Source of the DNA: an uncultured Oscillospiraceae bacterium
GTDB lineage: Bacteria; Bacillota; Clostridia; Oscillospirales; Oscillospiraceae
NCBI GenBank assembly: GCA_910588105.1
Contig: CAJUQD010000015.1
Span: 1 to 57,886, forward strand
Direction of reading: 5' to 3'
Length of the DNA stretch: 57,886 bases
Shown here one piece after another: positions 1 to 8,568 of this stretch (positions within the stretch are counted from its first letter, which is position 1; every line of letters begins with the position of its first letter). The translations under genes and the position numbers were made by a program. A model generated the notes under the pieces. It was not told the origin of the DNA, did no database searches, and was given only the letters and a program-made list of their open reading frames with translations.

Positions 1-245
<245 letters not shown>

Positions 246-292
246 TTTATCTCTCTCCCCGTATTTCTCCTCTCATCCACAGCTTAGACACC

Positions 293-439
293 GTTTGAGA
301 AATGGCAGTACTCCCAGCAGCAAGGGATTCTTTCGCCGGATAAGACAACTTGCGAAGAAATACTTGGTGCTTTTCAAGTCAGGCCAATGCTCAGTAGTGA
401 AAATTCCCGCCAATCGAAATGTGTTTCCTATTTCCAAAC
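293..439 (+). repeat. 147-bp palindromic interspersed repeat, copy 1 (diverged)
   Basis: It starts GTTTGAGAAATGGC and ends with TATTTCCAAAC, has the same 147-base length as the copy at 11941-12087 and aligns with it almost without gaps. In one frame both copies read Phe-Phe-Arg-Arg-x-Arg and Lys-Tyr-x-Val-x-Phe-Lys. The preceding CTTAGACACC matches CCTAGGCGCC in front of copy 2. It lies between the candidate promoters and start codon of the acyltransferase gene. Confidence 0.75.
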
Positions 440-479
440 AGCAAAATAACGAAATTTATTTTTTGTTGTTTTCTTGTAC

Positions 480-508
480 ATGATACCATTCTGTGCAAAA
501 AAAAGCAA
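480..508 (-). promoter_or_regulatory. Candidate promoter for the acyltransferase gene
   Basis: The minus strand carries TTGCTT, a 17-base spacer and TATCAT with TG one base before the -10 (extended -10). It would give a leader of about 230 bases that contains the palindromic repeat. Confidence 0.5.
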
Positions 509-520
509 CAGAAATTTTTT

Positions 521-548
521 ACTATATCGTCGTCAGTTATTGAGTCAA
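521..548 (-). promoter_or_regulatory. Second candidate promoter, upstream of the acyltransferase gene
   Basis: The minus strand carries TTGACT, a 16-base spacer and TATAGT. It lies in tandem with the promoter at 480-508. Confidence 0.4.
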
Positions 549-921
549 ATTCAACACTTACACAACACTAAGCAGCTATTTATAAACTTTTTCTGTCTGT
601 TTGCATTCCTTTTTACATTATTTTGGCAATCATCATCCGCGGCAAACCATTCTCCCAAGCCTGATCCTCACCCACGCCCCTTCTTAAAAAATAAACAAAA
701 TCTATCATTTGTATCTTTATGATGCCAGAACCTGAAGCAAAAGCAGCATTAGCCATCCAGCTTCCTTCCCCATGCCAAGTTCCTTTTTCGCTCTTCCCGC
801 GCCCTGCTTGGAATTTTTTGAAATAAAAACAATGATTCCTGCGAGATCCCGCCTCGCATGGCGGGAAAATCCCTCGTCAACCGACATTCTTCGAGATCTG
901 ATACACGCTCTCCGACAGCAT

Positions 922-980
922 AAAAAACGCTTCCCATACCGAGCGGTGGGTCACCACCGCCTCAGACGGGAAGCATTTTT
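922..980. terminator. Bidirectional terminator after the aldo/keto reductase
   Basis: Arms GCTTCCC (929-935) and GGGAAGC (968-974) enclose a second hairpin (GCGGTGGG/TCACCACCGC). Six A stand on the left and ATTTTT on the right, so each strand has a U-tract. Confidence 0.6.
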
Positions 981-1060
981 GATTACAGATATGCCTGGAC
1001 GTATTCAAGCTGTTCAAAGCAGCGCATGAGCCGGGCCGGAAGCAATTTTTGCGGGCGTCC

Positions 1061-2161
1061 TCATTCGAACAATTGCGCCGTCCGCTCCAGCAGGCTCCGG
1101 ATCTCCAGATGCTGGGGGCAGATATCCTCACACTTGCCGCACTTCACACACTGGGACGCCCTGCCCCGGCCCCGGGTGGCCTGGGCATAGTCGGCCTCCC
1201 TCCCCTGGGCCATGTCATTGGCGCAGGCAAACACCTCCGGGATAGGGATGGACATGGGGCAGCCGTCCACGCAGTAACGGCACCCGGTACAGGGAATGGC
1301 CTGCTGGGCGGCCAGCACATCCCGGGCCCGGAATACCGCCCGCATCTCCGCTTCCCCAAAAGGCTCCGGCCGGGCCATAGCGGACAGGTTGTCCTCCATC
1401 ATGTCCATGCTGCCCATACCGGACAGGATCATGCGAACATTTGGGAAGCTGGCGCAGAACCGCAGCGCTACCCCAGCAGGGCTCAGCCCGCCCAGCGCCG
1501 CCAGCTCCGCACGGGCCGCCTGGGGCGGGCCGGCCAGCTTGCCCCCCTTCACCGGCTCCATGACGATGACGGGCTTGTTGTGCTTCACGCAAACCTCATA
1601 GCAGGCCCGGCTTTGCACCTTGGGGTCGTCAAAATCCAAGTAGTTAAACTGGAGCTGGACCACCTCCAGTTCCGGGTGGTCGGCGAGGATGCGTTCCAAC
1701 ACGTCCGCCGTGTCGTGAAACGACATGCCCACATGCCTGATCTTCCCCTCCGCCTTCAGCTCCTGGACGATCTCAAAGGCCCGGCAGCCGGTATAGTGGT
1801 CATACCGGGCGGCGCTCATGGCGTGGAGCAGGTAGAAATCGAAATAGTCCACCCCGCAGGCGGCCAGCTGCCGCTCAAACAGGGGGCGTATATCCGCCCC
1901 GGTCTCAAAATAATTGCCGCTGAGCTTATCGGTGAGGATGTACGACTCCCGGGGATGCCGGGAGGTGAGGCAGGCGCGGATGGCCGTCTCGCTCTTTTCG
2001 CTGATGTAGCCGTGGGCCGTGTCAAAATAGTTGAAGCTCGCGGCCAGGAAGCGGTCCGTCATGGCGGCGAAGTGGTCCAGGTCCACCTCCTCGCCTGTCA
2101 TGGGCAGGCGCATACAGCCGAAGCCGAACCGGCCCTTGACCTCTGGAAACATGGTATCCAT
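1061..2161 (-). CDS. Aldo/keto reductase with C-terminal 4Fe-4S domain
   Basis: The 366-residue protein has an aldo/keto reductase TIM barrel (FGCMRLPMTG near the N-terminus, NYFDTAHGY, HVGMSFHD, QLQFNYLD) followed by a ferredoxin-like tail. Cysteines C291-x2-C294-x2-C297 and C338-x2-C341-x2-C344, each followed by a further Cys-Pro, can bind two 4Fe-4S clusters. Members of this Fe-S aldo/keto reductase family are frequent in anaerobic clostridia; their substrates are mostly unknown. The start at 2161 follows AAAGGAG and a promoter at 2201-2230. An upstream extension of the open frame runs through the promoter and antisense to prfB and is not coding. It appears to be transcribed alone and ends at the terminator 922-980. 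Confidence 0.9.
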   Translation of the reverse strand: MDTMFPEVKGRFGFGCMRLPMTGEEVDLDHFAAMTDRFLAASFNYFDTAHGYISEKSETAIRACLTSRHPRESYILTDKLSGNYFETGADIRPLFERQLAACGVDYFDFYLLHAMSAARYDHYTGCRAFEIVQELKAEGKIRHVGMSFHDTADVLERILADHPELEVVQLQFNYLDFDDPKVQSRACYEVCVKHNKPVIVMEPVKGGKLAGPPQAARAELAALGGLSPAGVALRFCASFPNVRMILSGMGSMDMMEDNLSAMARPEPFGEAEMRAVFRARDVLAAQQAIPCTGCRYCVDGCPMSIPIPEVFACANDMAQGREADYAQATRGRGRASQCVKCGKCEDICPQHLEIRSLLERTAQLFE

Positions 2162-2200
2162 AAAAACTCCTTTCAGGGGCGGCGCCCCGGCTTTTTGCCC

Positions 2201-2230
2201 AGTATAGCATAGCCGCAGCCGGCTTTGCAA
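2201..2230 (-). promoter_or_regulatory. Promoter of the aldo/keto reductase gene
   Basis: The minus strand has TTGCAA, an 18-base spacer and TATACT with an extended -10 TG. The start codon is 40 bases downstream. Confidence 0.65.
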
Positions 2231-2374
2231 CCTTTCCGCCGCAAAATGTCTGTTCCCGTCCCAGTCAGAGGCAGGTTTTCGGAAATTTTTGTCATCGTTG
2301 TATCTCCCCGTGCATATGCTGGTCTGTATGGCACAATCCAAGGTGCGCGCAGAACAGAAAAAGGAGCGATGAAC

Positions 2375-2479
2375 ATGACAGAAAGATATCTCCCGGCCCG
2401 GAGCGCCGATCCCTCCCAGCAGGATGTGGACGACCTGATCTTTTTGGGCCAGACCGGGCCCCAGGTCAGCCAGCGGTAA
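2375..2479 (+). CDS. Possible 34-residue small protein
   Basis: ATG at 2375 follows AAAGGAG with eight bases between; an ATG at 2369 is too close to it. The frame gives 34 residues rich in Gln and Asp, without a membrane segment. It is directly followed by a Rho-independent terminator, so the unit is separate from prfB. I do not recognise the sequence. It could also be the remnant of a longer gene. The ribosome binding site and terminator are seen; translation is inferred. Confidence 0.45.
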   Translation: MTERYLPARSADPSQQDVDDLIFLGQTGPQVSQR

Positions 2480-2480
2480 G

Positions 2481-2520
2481 CCGTCCGGCCCCCCGCCCCG
2501 CGGGGCCCGGGCGGTTTTTT
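2481..2520 (+). terminator. Rho-independent terminator after the small ORF
   Basis: A GC-only hairpin (CCGTCCGG...CCGGGCGG) is followed by TTTTTT. It isolates the small ORF from prfB. Confidence 0.75.
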
Positions 2521-2530
2521 GCTTTTCCCC

Positions 2531-2559
2531 TTTACATTTGGCCCGGCGTTCTATATAAT
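2531..2559 (+). promoter_or_regulatory. Promoter of prfB
   Basis: TTTACA, a 17-base spacer and TATAAT form a near-consensus sigma-A promoter. It rules out the upstream in-frame start at 2519. Confidence 0.8.
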
Positions 2560-2593
2560 TGTACGGAAAATGCTGTGGAAGGATGAAAACGCC

Positions 2594-3715
2594 ATGCTTC
2601 AATTTGACGAATACCGGGTAAAGCTCAACAACCTGAAGCCCGAGCTTGACAAGCTGGGGGAGGCGCTGGACCTGGACAGCGCCGCGCGGGAGCTGGACGA
2701 GCTCCACGCACAGTCCGCCGCCGACGGCTTCTGGGACAATGTGGAGAAGGCCCGCAAGGTACAAAAACGCATCAGCAACCTGGAGGACAAGGTGGACGCC
2801 CAAGCCAGGCGGCAGTCGGCCTGGGACGACCTGATGACCCTGTGCGAAATGGGCAACGAGGAGGAGGACGAGTCCCTCATCCCCGAGGTGGAGGCCAGCT
2901 TTGACGCCCTGGTCCAGGAGATGGAAACCGCGCGGCTGTCCACCCTGCTGTCCGGGGAGTATGATAATTCCGCCGCCATCGTCTCCCTCCAGGCGGGGGC
3001 AGGGGGCACCGAGGCCCAGGACTGGGCCCAGATGCTCTACCGTATGTACACCCGCTGGGCGGAGCGCCACGGCTTCACCTACTCCGTGCTGGACTACCAG
3101 GATGGGGACGAGGCGGGCATTAAATCCGCCGCCATCCGCATCGAGGGGGACAACGCCTACGGCTATTTGAAGAGCGAGCACGGCGTCCACCGCCTGGTGC
3201 GTATCTCCCCCTTCGACGCCAACGCCCGGCGGCAGACCTCCTTTGCCGCCGTGGAGGTCATGCCCGAGCTGGACGACAGCGTGGAGGTGGACATCCGGGA
3301 CGAGGACATCGAGCGCCAGGTGTACCGTTCCTCCGGCGCGGGCGGCCAGCACATCAACAAGACCTCCTCCGCCGTCCGCCTCATCCACAAGCCCACCGGC
3401 ATCGTGGTGTCCTGCCAGACCGAGCGCTCCCAGTTCCAGAACGAGGAGACCTGTATGAAAATGCTGCGCTCCAAGCTGATGCAGATCAAGGAGCAGGAGC
3501 ATCTGGACAAGATCTCCGACATCAAGGGCGTCCAGCTCAAAATCGAGTGGGGCAGCCAGATCCGCTCCTATGTGTTCATGCCCTACCAGCTGGTGAAGGA
3601 CAACCGCACCGCCTTTGAAACCTCCAACGTAAATGGGGTCATGGACGGCGACCTGGACGGGTTCATCAACGCCTACCTAACCGCCGCCGCTACGGGGAGC
3701 TGGGCAGTCAAATAA
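2594..3715 (+). CDS. prfB: Peptide chain release factor 2
   Basis: The 373-residue protein is a full-length class I release factor that hydrolyses peptidyl-tRNA at UGA and UAA. The stop-codon-reading tripeptide Ser-Pro-Phe sits at residues 205-207, the RF2 signature, and the catalytic GGQ lies in SSGAGGQHINKTSSAVR. The N-terminal coiled-coil domain is present. Most bacterial prfB genes need a +1 frameshift at an in-frame UGA near codon 25; here one uninterrupted frame covers the whole protein and codons 20-35 contain no UGA, so this autoregulation is absent. The start at 2594 agrees with the promoter (2531-2559) and GGAAGG upstream. A terminator follows at once. Confidence 0.96.
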   Translation: MLQFDEYRVKLNNLKPELDKLGEALDLDSAARELDELHAQSAADGFWDNVEKARKVQKRISNLEDKVDAQARRQSAWDDLMTLCEMGNEEEDESLIPEVEASFDALVQEMETARLSTLLSGEYDNSAAIVSLQAGAGGTEAQDWAQMLYRMYTRWAERHGFTYSVLDYQDGDEAGIKSAAIRIEGDNAYGYLKSEHGVHRLVRISPFDANARRQTSFAAVEVMPELDDSVEVDIRDEDIERQVYRSSGAGGQHINKTSSAVRLIHKPTGIVVSCQTERSQFQNEETCMKMLRSKLMQIKEQEHLDKISDIKGVQLKIEWGSQIRSYVFMPYQLVKDNRTAFETSNVNGVMDGDLDGFINAYLTAAATGSWAVK

Positions 3716-3720
3716 CGGAG

Positions 3721-3753
3721 CAGCCCTCCTGCCCCAGGCGGGAGGGCTGTTTT
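3721..3753 (+). terminator. Terminator of prfB
   Basis: CAGCCCTCCTGCC pairs with GGCGGGAGGGCTG and is followed by TTTT. Confidence 0.85.
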
Positions 3754-3825
3754 GGCCCCATCCCCGCGTCCATCCCCCTGTACCGCCCGCCCCGCGAAAA
3801 ATTGGGCCAATTTGCCAAGATGCTC

Positions 3826-3854
3826 TTGAAAGAACCCCCGGTTGTTTGTATAAT
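3826..3854 (+). promoter_or_regulatory. Promoter of the 5'-nucleotidase gene
   Basis: TTGAAA, a 17-base spacer and a perfect TATAAT. Confidence 0.85.
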
Positions 3855-3930
3855 GGTGGTATGGCTGGCCGGTGCGGCACATGGAAAACCGGCCGGGCAA
3901 AGAGAAAAATAAGGAAGGAAAGGTGAACCA

Positions 3931-5763
3931 ATGAAACGAGTACAAAGCAAGCTCCTGGCCCTGCTGCTGGCACTGGTCCTGGCGTTCAGCCTGGCTGTCC
4001 CCGCCTTTGCCGCGCCCGTTGACGGCGTGGAGATGGAGGGCAAAATCGTCATCCTCCACACCAACGACGTCCACGGCGCCATTGAGAACTACGCCAAGGT
4101 GGCCGCCCTCAAGGCCCAGTATGAAGAGGCCGGGGCCGTTGTCCTGCTGATGGACGCGGGCGACTTCATCCAGGGCACCACCAACGTCAGCGACTCCGAG
4201 GGCGCCACCGCCGTGGAGCTGATGAACCTGGTGGGCTATGATGTGGCCGCCCCCGGCAACCATGAGTTCGACTACGGCTATGCCAACCTGAAGAAGCTGG
4301 CAACAGCCGCCGACTTCCCCATCCTGGCCGCCAACATCAAGTATGAGGGCAAGACCCCCTTCGACGCCCACATCGTGCTGGAGGCCGGCGAAAAGAAGAT
4401 CGGCGTGTTCGGCCTGAGCACCCCCGAAACCGCCACCAAAGCCCACCCCGCCAAGATCAAGGGCGTCACCTTCATGGGCGGCGAGGATCTGTACGCCTTG
4501 GCCCAGGACGAGGTAAAGTCCCTGCAGAGCGAGGGCTGCGATTACATCATCTGCCTGGGCCACCTGGGCATTGACGATGAGACCGCCGCCACCAAGAACC
4601 GCTCCATTGACCTGCTGGAGCAGGTCAATGGCATTGATGTGTTCATCGATGGCCACTCCCACTCCACCCTGGAGGAGGTCAAGGAGGCCACCGGCGGGGC
4701 TGGCAAGGTGGGCGATACCTACCTGACCTCCACCGGCACCAAGCTGGCCAACGTGGGCCGCATCATCCTGGACGGCGAGGCCATCACCATCGACAGCGTT
4801 TCCACCGAGGGCATTGAGGCGCCCGAGGACAGCGAGGTCGCCAAGCGTGCCGCGGCCATCGCGGACGAGATTGAGACCGAGTACGGCGCCGCCTTCGCCA
4901 CCTCCAAGGTGGATCTCAACGGCGACCGCGACCCCGGCAACCGCACCGAGGAGACCAACCTGGGCGACCTGATCACCGACGCCATGGTTTGGCTGGTCAC
5001 CAAGGACGGGGGCCTGGAGGTGGATGACGACCACGTGGTGGCCATGACCAACGGCGGCGGCATCCGCGCCCCCATTGCCAAGGGCGACATCTCCAAGAAC
5101 GACGTGAACACGGTGCTCCCCTTCGGCAACACTGTGGCCGTGGTTTACGTCACCGGCGAGCAGCTGCTGGAGGTTCTGGAGGCTTCCACCTACTGCACTC
5201 CCACCGCTGTGGGCGGCTTCCCCCAGATCGCCGGCATGAACATTACCGTGGACGCCACCAAGGAGTTTGATCAGGGTGAACTGTACCCTGACACCACCTA
5301 CTACGCCCCCGCCTCCATCAGCCGCGTGAGCGTGGACTCCGTCAACGGCAAGGACTTTTCCCTTACCGATACCTATGCCGTCATCAGCAACGACTTCTGC
5401 GCCGCTGGCGGCGACACCTACTACGCCTTCTCCACCGCCACCGTAGTGGACACCGGCGTGGCGCTGGATGTGGCCCTGATGCAGTATATCACCGACGAGC
5501 TGGACGGCACCATCAGCGAGGCCTACGCCCAGCCCGCCGGCCGCATCACCGTGGTGAAGCCCGAACCCCAGCCCGAACCCCAGCCCGAGCCCGCCCCCGA
5601 AGGCACCTACACTGTGGCGCCCGGCGACAACCTGTCCAAGATCGCCCACGAGCAGTACGGTGACAGCTCCAAGTGGCGCGTCATCTACGAGGCCAACAAA
5701 GGCCTCATCTCCAATCCCAACCAGATCTGGCCCGGCCAGATCCTGGTGATCCCCGCCGCCTGA
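3931..5763 (+). CDS. Exported 5'-nucleotidase / 2',3'-cyclic phosphodiesterase with C-terminal LysM
   Basis: The 610-residue protein starts with a signal peptide (KR then a long Leu/Ala core, cut near AFAA). It then has the calcineurin-like metallophosphatase domain (N45-D46-V47-H48, GNHEFDYG with N110-H111-E112, and a HSHS metal motif) and the 5'-nucleotidase C-terminal domain (TNGGGIRAP, FGNTVAVVYVTGEQL, the NDF..GGD..Y substrate motif). After a Pro-Glu-Pro-Gln linker a single LysM domain (TYTVAPGDNLSKIA to IWPGQILVIP) ends the chain. Family knowledge says such enzymes dephosphorylate extracellular nucleotides; the LysM should hold it on peptidoglycan. It has its own promoter and terminator. 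AAGGAAAGG precedes the start codon. Confidence 0.93.
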   Translation: MKRVQSKLLALLLALVLAFSLAVPAFAAPVDGVEMEGKIVILHTNDVHGAIENYAKVAALKAQYEEAGAVVLLMDAGDFIQGTTNVSDSEGATAVELMNLVGYDVAAPGNHEFDYGYANLKKLATAADFPILAANIKYEGKTPFDAHIVLEAGEKKIGVFGLSTPETATKAHPAKIKGVTFMGGEDLYALAQDEVKSLQSEGCDYIICLGHLGIDDETAATKNRSIDLLEQVNGIDVFIDGHSHSTLEEVKEATGGAGKVGDTYLTSTGTKLANVGRIILDGEAITIDSVSTEGIEAPEDSEVAKRAAAIADEIETEYGAAFATSKVDLNGDRDPGNRTEETNLGDLITDAMVWLVTKDGGLEVDDDHVVAMTNGGGIRAPIAKGDISKNDVNTVLPFGNTVAVVYVTGEQLLEVLEASTYCTPTAVGGFPQIAGMNITVDATKEFDQGELYPDTTYYAPASISRVSVDSVNGKDFSLTDTYAVISNDFCAAGGDTYYAFSTATVVDTGVALDVALMQYITDELDGTISEAYAQPAGRITVVKPEPQPEPQPEPAPEGTYTVAPGDNLSKIAHEQYGDSSKWRVIYEANKGLISNPNQIWPGQILVIPAA

Positions 5764-5787
5764 GCGGATTTTTACACTACCCCTGCA

Positions 5788-5823
5788 CGGGGCCCCGGCC
5801 AGCTGCCGGGGCCCCGCTTTTTC
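5788..5823 (+). terminator. Terminator of the 5'-nucleotidase gene
   Basis: CGGGGCCCCGG/CCGGGGCCCCG hairpin followed by TTTTT. Confidence 0.85.
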
Positions 5824-5860
5824 CGCCCTGGCAGCGAAAAAGAAACTTTTGGAAATTTTC

Positions 5861-5889
5861 TTGACACCTGGGAAAAATGAGAGTATACT
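5861..5889 (+). promoter_or_regulatory. Strong promoter upstream of the RpiR regulator
   Basis: Consensus TTGACA, 17-base spacer and TATACT. Confidence 0.85.
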
Positions 5890-6139
5890 CAAAGTAAAGA
5901 AAAGGAAAGTTTTGACTTATGAATGATTGTCCAGGCTACGCAAAGTCCCACTTGCGGCACAGCGCCACACGGACGGGGACGTCTTGCCGGCAGGGGCTTT
6001 TATTTATTTCCGCAGCCGTGGCCGGCCCACCGCGAAGCAGAGAATACATCCTGTTATTCCCCGCCGGGTTTATCCGCCCCTGCGGACTGTCCCGATAGGC
6101 TGCGTCCCCCGCCGGTGCGGGCGGAGAGGAGAGAAAGAT
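5890..6139 (+). other. Long untranslated leader of the RpiR-type gene
   Basis: About 240 bases separate the promoter from the start codon. A weak upstream frame (ATG 5920, stop about 6098) with a distant AAGGAAAG is present but resembles no protein. I could not match the leader to a riboswitch class. Confidence 0.4.
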
Positions 6140-6985
6140 ATGAAAAGCGCATTGCTGAAGCTGCGGGAGACCCAGAATTCCATGAGCGCCACGGAGCGGG
6201 CTGTCTCCGATTATCTTCTGACCCACCAGGGCGAGGCCATGGGGCTGAGCATCCACCAGCTGGCGGAAAAAACCTTCGCCTCCCCCTCCACCATCATCCG
6301 CATGTGCCAGCGCATCGGCTTTGCCGGCTACAAGGAATTCCGTCAGGCTGTTACCTGCGAGGTGGCGGTGCGGCGCTTCAGCCAGGCGGGCCAGTCCCCC
6401 CGGGAAATATCTCCCTCCGATACCATGGAGGACATTGTGGAAAAGGTCACCCACAAGAACATCCTCTCCCTGGAGGACAGCAAAAACCTGCTGGACGCAG
6501 AAACGCTGAACGCCTGCGTGGAGCTGTTGCAAAACGCCCGGACAGTGCTGCTCTTCGGCCAGGGTGCGTCCCTGTATGCCGCGCGGGACGCCTATTTGAA
6601 ATTCCTCCGGCTGAACAAGCCCTGCGTCATCAACGATGACTGGCCCTCCCAGCTGCTCCAGGCCAAAAATTCCTCCCCCCAGGACGTGGCCATCGTGGTC
6701 TCCTTTTCCGGCGAGACGGCGGAGGTCATCCAGTCCATGCGGGCCCTCCGGGAAAACGGCACCCCCATCATCGCCATCACCCGGTGCGCCCCCTCCCCTG
6801 TGGCGGAACTGGCCCACTACAGGCTCTATACCACCGACGATGCGGCCACCCTCCATGACGGCACCATGTCCTCCCGCATCTCCCAGCTGAATGTCTTTGA
6901 CGTGCTGTATACCGCCTTCGTCACCGCCGGGCTCAGGTATCATGTGGAACCCTTCCCCGGTGCCCGGGAGGCGGGTACTGCCTGA
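6140..6985 (+). CDS. MurR/RpiR family transcriptional regulator
   Basis: The 281-residue protein has an N-terminal RpiR helix-turn-helix (about residues 1-77, with LSIHQLAEKTFASPSTIIRMCQRIGFAGYKEFR) and a C-terminal SIS sugar-phosphate-binding domain (about 115-250, with VLLFGQGASLYAARDA and VVSFSGETAEVI). Such proteins sense phosphosugars and control sugar or amino-sugar catabolism. No sugar operon is adjacent, so the target is not evident. The start at 6140 follows GAGAGGAGAGAAAG; the longer upstream frame lacks a ribosome binding site and begins inside the leader. It is convergent with the pilT-like operon. Confidence 0.92.
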   Translation: MKSALLKLRETQNSMSATERAVSDYLLTHQGEAMGLSIHQLAEKTFASPSTIIRMCQRIGFAGYKEFRQAVTCEVAVRRFSQAGQSPREISPSDTMEDIVEKVTHKNILSLEDSKNLLDAETLNACVELLQNARTVLLFGQGASLYAARDAYLKFLRLNKPCVINDDWPSQLLQAKNSSPQDVAIVVSFSGETAEVIQSMRALRENGTPIIAITRCAPSPVAELAHYRLYTTDDAATLHDGTMSSRISQLNVFDVLYTAFVTAGLRYHVEPFPGAREAGTA

Positions 6986-7000
6986 CTAACCCCACGAACA

Positions 7001-7041
7001 AGCAGCGCCGCCGGAGCCATGGCTCCGGCGGCGCTGCTTTG
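7001..7041. terminator. Bidirectional terminator between the rpiR-type and pilT-type genes
   Basis: An 18-base perfect inverted repeat (AGCAGCGCCGCCGGAGCC) lies between two convergent genes. U-tracts are short. Confidence 0.75.
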
Positions 7042-7053
7042 CGCACCTTTGGT

Positions 7054-8112
7054 TTACCCCAGCCTGCGGCGCAGCAGCTCCGGGTTGTCCGCATGGGCCA
7101 GGGCCATCTCCCGGCTGATCCTGCCCGCCTGGCACAGGGCCAGGATGGACTGGTCCATGGAGATCATGCCCTCCGCCCCGCCCGCCGCGATAGCGTTGTC
7201 GATCTGGTGGCTCTTACCGTCCCGGATCAGGCCCTTAATGCCGCTGTTGGCATGCATCACCTCAAAAGCGGGCACCAGTTGGCCGTCCTCTCCTGCGATG
7301 AGCTGCTGGGACACCACGGTGCGCAGCACCATGCTCAGCTGGATGCGCACCTGGGCCTGCTGCTCGCTGGGGAAGGAGTCGATGATCCGGTCAATGGCGT
7401 TCACCGCCCCCTTGGTGTGGAGGGTGGCGATGAGCAGATGGCCGGTCTCCGCTGCGGTCATGGCGGTCAGGATGGTCTCGTGGTCCCGCATCTCGCCCAG
7501 GAGGATCACATCGGGGGCCTGGCGCAGGCAGGCCCGCAGCCCGGACAGGTAGTCCTCGGTGTCAATGGAAATCTCCCGCTGGCTGATGACGCTGCGCTGG
7601 TTGCGGTGCAGGTACTCAATGGGGTTCTCCATGGTGATGATGTGGCACTCCCGGGTGCGGTTGATGCGGTCGATGATGCAGGCCTGGGTGGTGGACTTGC
7701 CGCTGCCCGCCTTACCGGTGACCAGGATCATGCCGGAGCGTTCCTCCGCCAGGTCAATCACCCGGGTGGGGATGCCCACCGCCTTCCAATCCGGAACGCC
7801 GAAAGCCACCACCCGGATCACCGCCGCCATAGACCCCCGCTGGCGGTAGGCGTTCACCCGGAACCGGGCCAGCCCGGCCACGGAAAAGGAAAAGTCGTCG
7901 TCCCCCCGCGCCTGAAAACCGCCGATGGGCCGGTTGGCCTGGGCGTAAATGGCGGTAATCAACCGTTTACTCTCCTCCGGGGTGACCCTCTCATCCCCGA
8001 TGGGCCGCATCCGCACCCCCAGCTTCTCGCACACAGGGCTGCCGGCGATGATAAACAGGTCCGAGCCCTCGTCCTTCACCACCCGGTTCAGATACTCCAG
8101 CAGTTCCGCCAT
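7054..8112 (-). CDS. PilT-like type IV pilus ATPase
   Basis: The 352-residue protein shows all PilT/VirB11-type ATPase boxes: Walker A GKAGSGKST with K139, the Asp box with ITMENPIEY, Walker B VILLGEMRD and a His box (GHLLIATLHT). In type IV pili PilT homologues depolymerise pilin and retract the fibre. It is the last gene of a six- or seven-gene minus-strand operon with a PilC-like protein and small pilin-like proteins. No PilB-type extension ATPase is in the operon, so this single motor may serve assembly, or a PilB lies elsewhere. Confidence 0.92.
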   Translation of the reverse strand: MAELLEYLNRVVKDEGSDLFIIAGSPVCEKLGVRMRPIGDERVTPEESKRLITAIYAQANRPIGGFQARGDDDFSFSVAGLARFRVNAYRQRGSMAAVIRVVAFGVPDWKAVGIPTRVIDLAEERSGMILVTGKAGSGKSTTQACIIDRINRTRECHIITMENPIEYLHRNQRSVISQREISIDTEDYLSGLRACLRQAPDVILLGEMRDHETILTAMTAAETGHLLIATLHTKGAVNAIDRIIDSFPSEQQAQVRIQLSMVLRTVVSQQLIAGEDGQLVPAFEVMHANSGIKGLIRDGKSHQIDNAIAAGGAEGMISMDQSILALCQAGRISREMALAHADNPELLRRRLG

Positions 8113-8130
8113 AGCATGGTCCGTCCTCTC

Positions 8131-8568
8131 TTAAAACAATGCGCCCTCCCCGTCCCAGACGTTCAGGCTGTCGTCGTTCTCCCACTGGCCCACAGAGACT
8201 GCCCGCCAGCACAGGATCTCATAGCTGTCCAGGTCCAGCATGTCGGGGAAGCGCACCTCCACCCGCAGCTCCTGCTGGTCCGAGATGGGGCAGGCGTAGC
8301 TGGCGTACAGCTCGCCGAAGCCCTCGAATTCCACGCCCTCCGGCTCCTCCCCAGCCCGCAGGCGGGCCAGGATCTCCTGGGCGGCGCAGTCGGCGGCGTA
8401 ATAGTCGGCCACCGCCTGGGCGGAGGCCTCGCTGAGCCGCCCGTTGGCCCGCACGGTGGACAGGCTGAGCAGCGCGAACACCGTCAGGCACAGCACCGCG
8501 AACACCACCAGCAGGGACGCGCCCCCCACCGGCGGCGGCGACAGCTCGGCCTGCTTGCGCTCATCCAT
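8131..8568 (-). CDS. Small pilus-operon protein with N-terminal membrane helix
   Basis: The 145-residue protein has a short polar N-terminus, one hydrophobic helix (about residues 16-38, GGASLLVVFAVLCLTVFALL) and a soluble remainder. This is the layout of a pseudopilin or PilX-like minor pilin, but no strict prepilin peptidase motif is visible. It overlaps the previous gene by eight bases, so it is translationally coupled. Confidence 0.75.
   Translation of the reverse strand: MDERKQAELSPPPVGGASLLVVFAVLCLTVFALLSLSTVRANGRLSEASAQAVADYYAADCAAQEILARLRAGEEPEGVEFEGFGELYASYACPISDQQELRVEVRFPDMLDLDSYEILCWRAVSVGQWENDDSLNVWDGEGALF

Larger units (their letters stand above)
440..921. other. Gene-free AT-rich stretch
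   Basis: No open frame with a credible ribosome binding site or recognisable protein was found on either strand. The stretch to about 730 is AT-rich; from about 770 the base composition returns to that of the core genome. Apart from the two minus-strand promoter candidates I see nothing in it. Confidence 0.5.

Noticed and set aside
2173..2295. 40-codon minus-strand frame before the aldo/keto reductase
   Set aside because: It has a GGGGAG site but starts upstream of, and spans, the predicted reductase promoter, so it would not be on that transcript; no similarity is evident.
3673..5892. Minus-strand open frame of 739 codons
   Set aside because: Antisense shadow of the 5'-nucleotidase gene, with Gly/Val/His-rich composition and no ribosome binding site.
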